Shown here piece by piece: positions 45,563 through 58,274 of a stretch of 64,000 nucleotides of DNA. The translations under genes were made by a program, and so were the position numbers. Origin of the DNA: Liolophura sinensis (lineage: Eukaryota; Mollusca; Polyplacophora; Chitonida; Chitonidae); assembly GCF_032854445.1 (NCBI RefSeq), contig NC_088296.1, forward strand, positions 5,171,246 to 5,235,245. The letters run 5' to 3'. The first letter of the stretch is position 1; each line of letters opens with the position of its first letter. Below the pieces are notes generated by a model. The model worked only from the letters and a program-made list of their open reading frames with translations, had not been told where the DNA came from and ran no database searches.

Positions 45563-48500
45563 TCAGGAAGTGCGTATCATATCACAAAGAACTTGAGGTA
45601 GAGTTGCAGAGTCACCCGTTACCAGACGAGCAGACACAGATCCAGGTCCAGACCCGACATAAAACCCAACCCATGGCACGAGAGGCTCTCTGACGACAAC
45701 ATCACTGACAGTGCCTATGACCTGGTTGTTGTCACAGTCCAGGACTGTCAGTGAGTGGTCATCACAGTCCAGGTACAGACCCAGGTGGTGAGGTCGTGTG
45801 TAACGTCTGTACAGTAGATAGCCACGTTTGATCTCACCACCACGGTGATTATAACAGCTGACCTCATCACCACGGTACACCATCCGAGTGAACCAGCAGT
45901 TACGGCCATGGTCTGTCTCCTCACTCACATCACAGGTCTCCTGTGTAACTCCCACATGACAGAAACAGCCAGGTGAACAGGTGATCTGTACCTCCCAGTA
46001 GTACCTGCCCGTCTGGTAACGGCCATCTGTCAAGGCTCTCCCCCACCACCCCGGGTAGAAGCCCTCACCCTCTACCACACAGCCGCTGTAAGTTATTCTC
46101 AGCACACGGTCGTCTGTCTCTGTGAATCTCAGCGTCGGCTCTGCAAAAACACAACAGAAGCAGCATAAACCACAGCACACCATAAACACACGCTGTAAAA
46201 CTGAGGTGTAAACACCTGTACACATACCGTGGTTTTACTTTCTCCACACAATCTCTTGGAATAAAATGACACATAATGCTGATACAAATGTAATTTATTC
46301 ACAGATCTCAGCCAGTTTAAAAGAGTTTCGCTTCGACAAGAACTGGATCCATCACTAAATTATGGGTACGACATAGACTTAGTATTGGGTTAAAATACAG
46401 ACAGCATTCTAATTTGTTTGAAACTTATCACCTACAACAAGAATATAATACATTCCTCTATCCAGTCATTGGTTTTAGTTGTCAGTTATGGCACATTTGA
46501 ACACACAATTCACTATGAAGTATGAGTGAGTTTTCACTTGGATGCGTCATTAATAATCAAGAGAGTTGTTATACATTCTGTTATCAGTTATACATGTATG
46601 TTAAATATCACAGGGTAGACACTAAAGGATATGCTACAATATGTTATCCGTTCTGGCCTAACAGTACACCTGCTGATTTGTCCACATGGGTTAAATATCA
46701 CTAAGACACTCAGGGGTACAATATGTTATCTGTTCTCTTCTGACCGTACACCTGCTGATTTGTACACGAGGTAAATATCACTCAGACAATTTGTTCTGCC
46801 CTAACAGTAGGCCTACACCTGCTGATTTGTACACATGAGGTAAATATCACGCACACACTAAAGAATACACACACATTACACCTTCTAATTTCTACACATA
46901 CGGCAAACAGCGAGGGACACCGAGGGGTACACTACTATCTGTCCTGTTCTAACAATACTGGTCTGTAAGGTCTGTAACACTCGTCATTTTCGAACTGTAT
47001 CTAATACCGCTTAACCTGGGGCTAGGCGCCGTAAAGGGAGCCATGCTCATTGCATCAGCATGATGCCTTTATGAACAGTTGCAATCAAAGCGCGACTGAG
47101 ATACTTGTTTAATTGTTATTTGACCTGGAACTCATTCATGGACTACGAATTTGAACTTTGCTATGGACTTCATGCCTGGAATATCCACTGTCTGCCCGGC
47201 ATCATCGAAAACTGATGATCGCTTCTCTCTTGTGTGTTACCGGCTTTATTTCTTATTTGTATAATTTCTTACATACCTTTGTCTTTGGGAGCTATTGTTA
47301 AACGTTGTTTTGGAAATGGATCTTGCGATTATCGACTTGGAACGCCCTTTACGGCCTACGAATGGTATATGAATGTTGGACATGACGTTTATATATATTA
47401 CTTTTGTTGATTTTTATATGTCGGGTAAATATCACCCAGACACCAAAGTATACACACACACCTGTCTTGATCTAACATTACACCTGCTGATTTGTACACA
47501 TAGGGTAAGTATCAGGTAGACACTGAGCGTCACTACCCTCTGTCCTGTTTTAACTGTACATCTGCTGATATATAATTCTGCAATGTACTTTCCATTTTTT
47601 TTTATAAAACCATTCTGCTGTGTACACTACATTTTTTCCTTTATTTTCAGCAATCCGTGCTGTATATAGCTTACACTGGCTTTAAATTTCTTTGCATGGC
47701 CTACTGAATGCCTTTTGACTTCTGAGCCCACAGTACACATTACCAGTACCATACACCATTTTATGTCTCGCATTAGTTTGTATCCTCTGTACACACCCTA
47801 TTGTATACCTCGCATTAGTTTGTCTTCTGGGCGCACCCTACTGCATACCTCACATCAGTCTGTATTTTCTGTGCACATCCTACTGTATACCTCAAATTAG
47901 CCTCTGTTTTCTGGGCAGTACAACAGTATTACTGTACACCTCGCATTAGTCTGTCTCTTTTGTGCACACCCTACTGCATACCTCACATTAGTTTGTATAT
48001 TTTGTGTACACTCATTTGCAAGCCTCACATTACTTTGTATCTGTTGTGGACACCTCAATGGATGCCTGACATAAGTTTGTTTTGTGCACACCCAATGCAT
48101 GCCTCACATTAGTTTCTGTGTACACCCTACTGTATACCTTGCATTACCCTGTGTCTTTTGCCCACACCCTACTGTACACCTCGCATTACCCTGTGCCTTT
48201 TGCCCACAAGCTACTGTATGCCTGACATCGGTTTGCGTTTTGTTCACACCCTTGTGTACACCTCATACTATTTGTATTTTTTGTAAACTCTTCTCACTTT
48301 CGTTTTTTTTTGGAATACTGTTCATTTTCTTGGCGCACCCTGCTGTATTACTTCTCATATCGGTTTGTTTCCTTAACAGTGTATCCTGTGTTTTGCACAC
48401 ACACAGCTGTGTGCCTTCTCCAATTTATGTTTGTGTCTTCGATGCACATACCAATGTAAACCCTACAGAGCACACTTTATTGTTTATACATATAACAATC

Positions 48501-51500
48501 TACTTGTAACACGTGGGCGTGACTTTTGTCCATCGACTGCTGCTTCTACGTCCTGATTTTCTTGCACTGTCTCTTTTACAGTCACGTGTCTAGGGACAAC
48601 ATGGTCACGTTGTACAAAATCCAGAAGCTTCTGTTTGCTGACCTTAAGTTTCTCCAGATCTGCTCTTATCTCATTCAGCTGGTCGTCAATTCTGTGAGAA
48701 GATGACAGAAAACAAAGAGACACTGGTGTAGTAATCTTGTGTACCACGCAGTTATGAGAATGCCATGATATACTATACGTAGCACGTTAGATCGGATTTC
48801 TCTGGACAAACGGATGTTTAAACTCTACACATATTGTACACTTGGGTCATGTTTTGGACATCTACATGGATGGTACTCAGTGTTACAGAAACTCCTCTGC
48901 TGACAATAGTCACGTGCATAGATAGGCATAACACATTAATACATACGTTTTGGAGAAGCCTATGGAACCCTGTCAACAAACAGAATTGAAAACACATAAA
49001 ATCATGCAATGGTGATTCATCTCGACATGTAACAAGAACACAGCTGTAATTGAAATGTCTTACCTCTCCAAGTACATAGGCACCCTTGGCTTTTACCTCA
49101 AACATTTAGACCATTCCCTGATCTATTACATAGTCCACATCAGCATCATTGCCGGTTAATAAATACCACGGTATTTCATACAATGCAATTTTCCCCAAAG
49201 ATGTGTTTACATACAAAACTTGTTTCTGAAAAACAGCCTAAAATATATTTTCACATTACATATTAGTACTATCTTGCTTTAATCGGACAGTGGTTCGGTT
49301 ATGGGTAGAAAAATGGACAGCGACCGGAGGGTACCACTGAGCCAAAAAAAGGTGTTGAACTCAGGATCAAAACTTTAGTTAATCTGGCAGCATGGGATGG
49401 GTTTGAACACGTGATAAGTTTCTAAGGGTGACTGGGTCATTGCTAACATATGGAGTTGAGGCAGCTGAACCAATGTTAGAGATTGTGCATGTTTGACTTA
49501 CTTGTAAAAACTCGATGTCCATTGACGCCAACAAATCCTTGCAAGCCTGTACCATACTCTCCATTTCTTGGGCCTGTAGTTGGAAATGTTTGAGTATGGC
49601 GCTACACTCCACACACCACTGTGAATAGCACGTTTTTATGTCATCTAAGGCGTGCTGCCTCCAGGCCTGTAAAGCCTCCAAGGCTGCACAATAAGCCTTT
49701 TCTACCTCCCGAGTGTGAAGTTCCCGGTTTTCCTGCCGAACAGAAAAATTTTTTATTACCTCATCCAGACCTTTACAACTACTGTGTGTTCAAGAAGTTA
49801 TATATGTATGTGTAACAGGGTGAAATATAAGCGCCACATAACTGTGTCTACAATCTACCTGCGGGATGGAGGGGATTTCCCTCTAGTCCAGTGATGTACA
49901 TGTAAGTGCCGACTCAAAACCCGAAGGCGCGTGGTTCAATAGCAAAAACGGCCGTGCCATCACAACTGACGCTTCGAACAGGGCGAGGTGGTGAAGCCTT
50001 AGATGCTTCGGGCAGTACCTCACATACCTGGGGATGGTTCAGACCCGAGCGTTGTCGGCACACCAGATCAAATGGTGTACGTATATATATATTGTAGATA
50101 TTATTATGAGAGCGTATAATCGGCGATCATGTATCAAATGGAGTTGTCTGAAGTGGGCATGTCGCGCGTGTCAATGAGAAGAAAGTCACGTTAATGGTAC
50201 TATAGTCTGAGAAGATAAACCAGAAATAGGTGGAATAGACTCGTCCTTCACGCAAATACGCCTTCGCATCAATCCGTGTGTATTCGCATGTTTCAGTTCT
50301 TATAAAAAGTCACTGTTCGGGTCTAACTCTTTAATTGTACTCTACATATATCATATGTGACAGAACAGAGATTTATCAAGTCTAGATGATTGACAGCTGT
50401 ATGCTACCTGGATTTATGAATGATAGCAATACTCCACATAGTCAAAATGAGTCCCCAGGGTATGCAGTTCAACAGAGGCTGAACATATGTCATGGAAAAT
50501 ACCAACCTGTATCTTATTGTGCAGCCTCATAACTCCTGACAGTGATTCTCTAGTTTCTTGCAGCACTTTCTCCAGTTCACTAGTCTTGTTCAAAACCGCT
50601 GGCTGTAATGGAAAAGACGCTACATTAAAAATCCGCCTTTCAAATGCCTCACCACAGTACAGGGCAAAAAGCCCCATTCTGCACCATAGATCACAAACTT
50701 TGGGTTAATATATAGTACCAAATCATGCCATATTTATTTTGATTGTCGACTTATATACTAACATGATACACGACTTAGATAGTGATTTAAGTTATTCACC
50801 TAAACCCATTCCCTGCACATTTCTAATATCATTGAAAACGGTTTACTACTTTTCTTTGCATGATTCCAAAGTGATTTTTGAACATACATAATTTCTTGAT
50901 TTTGTCGAGGTTCGTGTTATTCGTTGTTTCAGGAATTGACGTTGTGATTAATGACTCATGACATCCATTTTGGATGGCTGATATACGAATGCCTTTTACT
51001 CATTACCTTGTCATTCTCAACTGCTGATGGTATATCCCGCATGGCATGTTCCGGATGCTCAACGACACACCCCAGACAGATAACCATCCGACACGGTACA
51101 CAGTACAAGACGAATGGCTAACCGTGACTAGCACATGACGGCTGCTGAGTTGATTGGGGGTCCCTGCTGACTTGACCCTGTGAGGTTTCCTGGGAGAGGT
51201 ATTCCAGGGAGGAAATCAGTCGGTGACGTTTGAGAGGCCCCTTCACTGGGTGGTAATTTGCAAGACATTCCTGACAGTAGAACACACCACAGTTGGTACA
51301 AAACTTGACAGCTTTAGCGTGATTGTCCTCCTCACACATAAAACAATATGGGATGTCATCATCAACCTTCAAAGCAGACGAGAACCTCTCCACAATTTCT
51401 GCTAGATGAAAGTTGGGGGGCAGACCAGCCACACCTCTCCCCAGAATGGTCGTTGCCCGACACACAGGGCATGCTATCAGCTGATGAACGTCCTCATTTC

Positions 51501-51672
51501 CCGTGCTGCCGGAGGTCTTGTCTGTCCGTACAGATTTGGACTTGTCAGCATACAAACCAATGCATTCCCTACAAAAACTGTGCTGACAGGGTAGCATTAC
51601 TGGTTTCCGGAATGTTTCCATACATATCGAACATGTGAGAACATCATCCCGATTCTGCTTGCTCTCGGCCAT
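45563..51672 (-). CDS. TRIM protein: RING, two B-boxes, coiled coil, SPRY; in-frame stop
   Basis: Six exons with phase-consistent GT-AG joints: 51672-51007, 50602-50507, 49732-49502, 49089-49064 (26 nt), 48691-48504 and 46140-45563, about 594 codons. Residues 14-71 form a C3HC4 RING (CSIC ... CQHSFCREC ... CPVC) with a long loop. Residues ~110-150 form B-box 1 and ~180-215 B-box 2 (CASH ... LYCVPC ... CLGC ... HPEH). Exons 2-5 encode helical coiled coil, and the last exon a SPRY/B30.2 domain (TGRYYWEVQI, LGLYLDCDDHSLTVLD). RING implies ubiquitin ligase activity; SPRY usually binds partners, often in innate immunity (family knowledge). A TAG at 51118-51120 interrupts B-box 2 while all downstream coding stays open. 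It could be a fresh nonsense allele, a sequencing error or a young pseudogene. Confidence 0.85.
46979..47395 (-). mobile_element. piggyBac-derived MITE
   Basis: Its first ~310 bp match the right arm of the piggyBac element (18786-19118), and its last ~110 bp match the left arm (16409-~16540), both inverted. The transposase gene is missing between them. It lies within the last TRIM intron. Many substitutions and the lack of a clear flanking TTAA suggest an old or edge-eroded copy. Confidence 0.8.
47735..48480. repeat. degenerate minisatellite in TRIM intron
   Basis: Repeated CACACCCTACTG(T/C)ATACCTC(G/A)CATTAG(T/C)(T/C)TGT-type phrases with a period near 45 bp. More than ten diverged units, between the SPRY exon and the last coiled-coil exon. 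Confidence 0.65.
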
Positions 51673-53685
51673 AATTTGCTCAGGTTTTTTTTCTGAAATA
51701 AAAACGGCAAATCGCTCAGACTGGCACCTGTGAGGGTGTTCCTATTTACAAAAATGTTTACGTCCAATACAGCAAACAACCGCCATCTCTTCCCGTGTTC
51801 CAAAAACACATTGGGCACAGCACAGGAGAGTATGCGCAAATCGCTTTCCTGAAAAGGAATATATTCTAGTCAGAAATTTTGCGATTCTACCTTTCATTAC
51901 GCACGAGAGACTTTTTTGAAAAAGGTCTGGCTAAGACAGTTTGAAAAGATGTTTTTGATAGTGATGTTTGATAGATTTATAAGCTCCCATTCATAATTAG
52001 CAGATTTGTGTGCAAACGAGACTGTACCGGTTTAAAAGTAGATTTATAGAGAGCCAGTGCAAAAACATCTTCAGCACCAATGTCGGAACTTGACTACATA
52101 GGACAATTTGGCCTAACCTGTGGACTGCAGTGGCGATGAAGGTAACTGGACCCTATATACCGTATGACAATTAGGCCACAAATTTGGAACATCTCTTTCT
52201 ACAGAATTTTAGAGATATAATGAATATCACATTACTAAAAGTGACGAGTAACACGAACATTTCTTACTTAGACTAAAAACGGATATGAATTAAGGTCAAA
52301 GTCTTCCAGCTCCCAGTGTTTTATTATCTTAATGTCAGGAACCACAGAAAAGCAGACTACAATAGAGCTCCTACACCGTCCGATCAAACAAAATATTTAA
52401 AACGTAAATGCTGAAGTCACTCCACCCTAGACCGTGAAGTACATCTCTAATCAGATACAGTGTTATGACTGGGACAGTTACAAGAGAACCAAAAAGCCTG
52501 GATTGTAGATAGGTAACATCAGGTAGACCGTATAAGTAGGTCAGCGTCAGTTATATCTCCACAGACACAGCCCGAGCTAATGTATAAGTAGACCTACATA
52601 CAGTATACGACAGCCCTGACTGGCTCAACTGTGTCAAGTTACAACCCCCCCCCCCCCCCCATTATCGGTGATCAATGGGCGAGGTTGTAATGCTGGCTGA
52701 GTGGGATGTTAATAATGCATGTGGCCTTTCAGTTCTGTAACGCTGACAATCCTGTGTGCAATTCAGTACATAATTTCAAGATTCGATTTACTCGTACAGT
52801 GTAATACATTCCTTATGTCTGAGCCCGCCTCGAAGTCGGGAGACCTGAGATCAAACTCGAGTCTGGTCAAACCTCTGGTTATTTACGTGTATGTAGGCCC
52901 AACCCCAGACAACACGTCATTGGCAATCAACGACCTTTAGCAAAACCCTACATAATGCCATTCAAGGTCAAAGTTACAGAAAACTACATTAATAACGTAC
53001 AATTAAATCAGTCGTTTCCTTGAGAAGAAAATATTTCGACTGTTTATAGACAGTGTCAGAGGTTCACGCGCAGGCCGAGAGTAGAGTCTATACAAAAACT
53101 CGTGTCTATTTGAGGAGGACCAGACCAATTAAATACTGTGTGAGAGTCGTTCACACGATCAAGTAAAGACAACTCCCTCACCTGATAGAAACATCCAAAC
53201 ATAAAAATAGACGTACCCCATCTTACAGGACTTACCTGTCGATACAATTCACAGCGTGTTTCACTACTTAATAAAACCTTCGCAGATTGAAATAGAAAAT
53301 ACTTAGTTCGGAGAAATACACGTCATCTGAGCAGGGGAGGTACATCCCTCAATATGCTTTTACATATTTACACTCTATGACATCCCCACAATGGTTAGCA
53401 CAGTTCCCTTTTAACTTTATATGCGAATGCCATATTTTAACAAACATACTAGTTTCCCTACAAGTAATTCAGCAGTTTGGTTCAAGTCATTTATGTTTGT
53501 ATATGCATTTGCCTCTTAACATTGTACAACAGACAGCCTTACCGGGACGTAGCCTAACCTATATACATTATAGGTAAGGTTGAAGATAATGTGTGCAAAT
53601 CGGTATATAATTTTAAGATTCTATTTACTTTTAGCACCATTTACGTACACACACATTCCTTAGCTTTGACGTTATGAGCAATAGA
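51673..53685. other. upstream of TRIM gene; no other gene recognised
   Basis: Probably holds the TRIM promoter and 5' UTR, though no clear core promoter could be assigned. A run of 16 C lies at 52645-52660. Confidence 0.4.
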
Positions 53686-54010
53686 TTTTATTTATTTATT
53701 TATTTTATTGGTGTTTTACGCGGAATTCAAGAATGTGCACATAATCTTAAAATGTTGACCTTCGCATGGGCGGAGAACGATTTACAGAGAACGGTTTTAA
53801 CTGCAACTGATCGGATGGCTCACAGATCAACGGTCATAACGATATCTATTTATTTATACGACGGCGGCCGGCATTGTATAGGAAGGAAACCAGAGAGGAA
53901 GCCAGCATGAGCGGGACTTGAACTCTTCACTTGAGCTGGACAGCCATCGCATTGGCCGGAGGCTTCTTGGTCATTGCGCCCTGCTGGCGTGCTAATACCC
54001 TCGGTCAAGA
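53686..54010 (-). repeat. SINE (minus) split by inserted sequence
   Basis: The tail part (TTATTTATTTTATTGGTGTTTTACG, 53690-53725) and the body/head part (GACGGCGGCCGGCATTG ... AGCCAGCATGAGCGGGACTTGAA ... CTGCTGGCGTGCTAA, 53858-54000) are separated by ~130 bp of other sequence. Confidence 0.65.
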
Positions 54011-55083
54011 AGACCCTATGAGCAACTGGTGAACGGTTATACCCTTAATAGGATTGTTTTACTATCACACTTTTTATATTTGGAACAGACAGTCGAACGT
54101 TGTAAGTAAACAAACAGCGATCCATACAGGCAAGATATTCGGATATTGTATGCAATAGGCGGCATGTCACCGCCAGTAATCGACCTTCAGCATAACTGCA
54201 TAATGCCTTTCAAGGCCAAAGCTTTCTCCGGGCTGAAAAGAATAGGACCTCAGTTTACTTGGCAAGCTTGTCGTAACCTAGAGCTCTGCCGTGTGGCCTC
54301 GGTGAAATATAATGGATTCTCATCTCCTATATTTGTATGAGGGGCCGTAGAGGAGTAGACCTACCTGATTGCCCTTGGTTGTGACCCTTAATTGCAAAAA
54401 TGGTCTTGCAAGATATTAAGCCCAGCACTCCACTTCGGCTCTTACTTAGAGACTGAAGATCGGATTGGCCCAGTTTGACCAGTCGGTTAGAGAAGATATC
54501 CTCCGAACTAAAATCAGAAGGGGTTGTAAATGTCAAGCGATTAATAACATAAAAGTGACAGTGACCGCAAACTCAATACGTACTTATCGACCTTTAATAA
54601 CCCTTCTTCCCCTCAGTCGTTCTCAATTTACCAGTACAGTGCCAAAAGTTGGGCATGGTAATGGCCAGTGTAGAAAAAACTTGTTTTGCTTCCAATGTGC
54701 AGGAGAAGGCAATAGGGGTTTGCCTGTACTAAGACAATAAAACGTTAAAATTGCGACGAAGCCTATAGGGTTCCCTCTATCGACAGTTCTCTCTTTATAA
54801 AAGAGAAACAGGTCATTACCTTGAAAGTTCAAAACCATACAACTTTTTAAGAAGCACATCGCCTCATCTCTTCCTCGAACACTGTCCTGCAAACTTTATT
54901 CGCCAAAGTGGTCAAGAGAGTGTCAACATTTATTGAGACTTAAAATATCACTGACTTGTCAATGATTGGAGACGGTAAACCTGAAACAATATCTGTGAAA
55001 GAATAAACTAACCTGTTAATAAAACTACACCTTTATCTGGCACTTAATGAAAGCATCACTGGACCTAAGTTTCTTAACATCTT
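54011..55083. other. no supported gene
   Basis: Short frames only. No motif or repeat recognised. Confidence 0.45.
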
Positions 55084-55212
55084 GGGGCCTTCGTGGCCAA
55101 GGTGTTTAGTGTGCCAGTGCGAGGCAATGACCCACGGGGGTTCTCACCAATGCGGTTTATGTGAATTCAAGTCCAGCCCATGCTGTCTTCCACTCCGCTT
55201 GTACGTGGGAGT
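55084..55212 (+). repeat. SINE head fragment
   Basis: GGGGCCTTCGTGGCCAAGGTG, box B-like GAATTCAAGTCC and GCCCATGCTGTCTTCCACTCC resemble the head and start of the SINE body. It is cut off at TACGTGGGAG, where LINE sequence begins. Confidence 0.6.
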
Positions 55213-56350
55213 AAGGATTATAGTGATCCGTCTAATTACCGTCCCATAGCTCTTAAGAGTATGGAACGAATAATAAATCATGAGACTGGTATTTAGAAAC
55301 CAACAATTTACTGTCTTACATTGAATGTGGTTTGGATCAAAGTGGATTTAAAGTTTGTCGTATTGAAACTTTTATTTGTAATGATATAATAAAAAATGAA
55401 CATGTGCTGTCAATATTTTTCGACCTTGAAAAGGTCACTGACCTACGACACCGCATGGAAATACGGTGTTTAAAAGACCTCTCAGATATGGAACTTATTG
55501 CTTATCATTATTTATGCATGTATCAGAACTTTTATCTGATCGTCAGTTTAGGGTACGAGTAGAGACAATCTTTCTGATTCTCATGAGCAAAAATTGGTGT
55601 ACTCCATGGTAGAATACCATCAGAAACACTGTTTAGCTTCAAACTTAACAGCTTGTCAAAAACTTAAACATCTGGCATAGAGGGTTCTTTATATGTTGAT
55701 GGTTTCCTTATAGGCTACCGTGGTAAAATATGAATAACATCGAAAGGCAGCTGCAGATTTATCTCGTAAGACCAAGAAAAAGGCCGTTGAAAATGATTTT
55801 AGATTTTCTACATCTAAAACCATCGATATGCATTTTGTTGTAAACAGAATTTCATCTAAGTTTTTATGGTGAACCAGTGAAAATTGAGAACTGAAAACAG
55901 ATTTTCAGGAGTCATATTTGCAAATTACTTTTTCCCCGTGTTAAAACTCTTAAAGCTAAATGTACAAATCTATGCGTTGAAGCAGACATTCTTATACCAG
56001 CCGTCAACCAAGATGGACGTTCGAGGTCAACAATCGCAAGGCAAATTCCCAAAACGACATTTAAGTAAGGATGTCGATAAAATTAAGGTCGCGTGTAGCA
56101 CAGCCCAACCTTGACTCGTGTACTGAGCGGTCAGTTTTATTCAGTTTCTATCGATCTTTTGTGAGGTCTAAATTGGACCTTGGGTCCAACATTTACCATT
56201 TCGCCAGGAAATCGCATCTACAAATGTTGGATGCTGTCCATCACCAAGATTTGAGACTCAGCCTTGATGAGTTCATATGTTGCGGCTGGCCAAACTTTAG
56301 TGTACAGCAAGCGTATATCGCATACAGTCAGTATGCTCCAAAAACTTAAA
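55203..56350 (+). pseudogene. LINE (Jockey/CR1-like) reverse transcriptase pseudogene
   Basis: Plus-strand pieces in several frames read SNYRPIAL (RT motif 1), FICNDIIKNEHVLSIFFDLEKV (motif A with Asp in FFDLEK), a YVDGF/IGYRG-like trace (~55700), FSGVIFANY and YRSFVRSKLDLGSNIYHFARKS, LQMLDAVHHQDLRL. These are the usual order of non-LTR RT and thumb blocks. Stops and shifts throughout show an old copy. The segment directly follows a truncated SINE. Confidence 0.65.
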
Positions 56351-56727
56351 GCACATCCAACAAGGCTTGCTTACGACTGTGATGTGTAAATATATGTAGA
56401 TAGATGGTTTGATATTCGTGTTCAGTAATTTATTTTGAAGCCAACGTCAACAAAGACGATATAGCCCGTGTGTCCTTTTCCGGAGTTTCTTCCCTAGCTT
56501 CTCCAAAACCTAAATAAATATCTGATCCACGTAAACATTAGAAATAAGATACAAATCCTCTTATGATTCAGTTTGTGAGGGACAGCTGATTCTAGACGTC
56601 TAACGTCTAATATATATATCAATTAACATCATTGCAGTGTTGTTGCCTTTTTCAGGCTTCCAAACAAAAAGTTTCGAAAACCTAGTGTTATTGTACGGAT
56701 ATAATAGGGCTTCTAGCCATATGAGCT

Positions 56728-56880
56728 TGATTTATTCGTGTATTTGATTGGTGTTTTATACCGCCCGCATGGACATTTCATTTAAACGACGGCGGCATGC
56801 ATTCTGGCGAGAGGAAACCGGGAAAGTCCTGGGGAAACACAGGACCATTTGCAGCCATACAGCCGTGAATCCCAAGGCTT
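56728..56880 (-). repeat. SINE fragment (minus)
   Basis: TTTGATTGGTGTTTTATACCG, ACGACGGCGGCATGCATTCTGG and GGGGAAACACAGGACCATTTG: tail and body of the family, diverged, no head. Confidence 0.65.
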
Positions 56881-57439
56881 AAACACCTATTGTATCTGTT
56901 CGAATTATTATTATTATTCTAGGCAGTTTGGTGATACATTTTATGAGAAAACGACAAGTGATACATCCCTGAAATTTCAGTAAGTTTTTAGGAATGTGTC
57001 TGGAGTTGTTTTTAATTGGCTTTTGGTATAATGTTGTGGTTATATAAGATTTTGTACCAACTTAAACAAATCTCCTTCTCCATAACGGCTAATGCGATTG
57101 AGCTAAAAGTTCAACTGCATTTGAACAAAGCCTGAGCACATTTCAAGGTGATAACCAAAACTTTTTCCTTTGAAAATTGTACAAGCTCGTTTACTGGGTG
57201 AAAATGTAATGTGACTCAAACCCAAAGAGAACGCAAGTTGTACAGAACGGGCCGAACGTACGGTATTGGTTGAGGAGGGTGTGAGGGTGTGTCGTTGAGT
57301 CCGCGCTCCCATGAGCGAGGCGCGCTAGCGGACCAATGAGCCAGATTTTTCAGCTCTTTTGCGCCAAAACTGACCAATGAGGCGTGTGACGTCAGGCGCG
57401 AGAGCACCTCCTTGACGCCTAAACGGGCGCATGGGTGGC
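56881..57439. other. AT-rich then sharply GC-rich non-coding sequence
   Basis: From about 57230 the composition becomes GC-rich with many CG pairs. This is unlike its surroundings and may be the 5' flank of the integrase fossil. No domain. Confidence 0.35.
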
Positions 57440-58270
57440 CACGTGGTCTTGGCGCCTGAGGTGAGTCGGCTTGGCTGGCCCAACAGGACACGTAAACGCT
57501 GCACCGTCCCGCTCGAACGGCGCTACACTCGTAACCGAGTTGTGGTTGGGGTATAGAGTCAGTAGCAGGCGGACCTAGTCCAAATGCAGCGTTTGCCAAA
57601 GAGAACCACGACAACGGTTACCTACTTACCTGCATCGATGTCCTCTCCAAGTACGCTTGGGTGGTAACACTGCGCACCAAAACCGGTGGTCTTCTGATCG
57701 AGGTGTTTCAAACGAATTTTGAAGACGCGGCGTCCACCGTTGTACCTGTAAACGGACGAGAGCAAAGAGCTTCTGAACAGTCCGTTCCTGGCATTTTTAA
57801 AGGACAACGGGGTGTTTTTCTTTCCCTCGTTTAATGAGACCAAAGAGTCCGTGGTGGAAAGGTTTAACCGTACTTCCAGGCGGTACCTGGACGCCTTACC
57901 AGCGGTGGTCCGCGGCTACAATCTAGCGTATCACCGGGAGTATGCGGCGGGCCCCCATCGAAGTCACCACCCAGAACCAGAAAGAAGTGCGTCAAGCCTT
58001 GTACGGTGCACCCACGACCAAACGATCGGGGTCCCGTTGTCGCCCCGGCGATCTCGTGAGTTTAAGTAAAGTGAAAGGGTAACGTCGAAAATCGTACTTC
58101 CCGAACTGAAGCCCGAAATCTTCCGCATCGTCCGCACCCACCTTCATCAGCCCGTCGCGTACACCACTGGAGGACGAACGGGGAACGGTTGTCTCGTTTT
58201 ACGAGACGAATTGCAACCGGTGACGACCGCAACAGACAAGTTTTATCAGGTGGAGAAGATCTGATAAAGG
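57440..58270 (+). pseudogene. rve-type integrase fossil (Polinton/Ginger-like)
   Basis: Plus-strand blocks in shifting frames: a basic start, an ADLV trace with a candidate first Asp (~57567), NGYLLTCIDVLSKYAWVV (second Asp, ~57612-57665), KESVVERFNRTSRRYLDALP (~57842, candidate catalytic Glu in VERFNR), GYNLAYHREY, and a C-terminal KFYQVEKI-like end (~58240). This pattern fits the integrases of Polintons/Mavericks or Ginger elements. Several frameshifts disable it. No other genes of such an element (polymerase B, capsid, ATPase) are in the window. Confidence 0.6.
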
Positions 58271-58274
58271 GAAC

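Noticed and set aside
57216-57614. 132-codon minus frame
   Set aside because: Explained by high GC content (few stops) over the integrase fossil, whose motifs are on the other strand.
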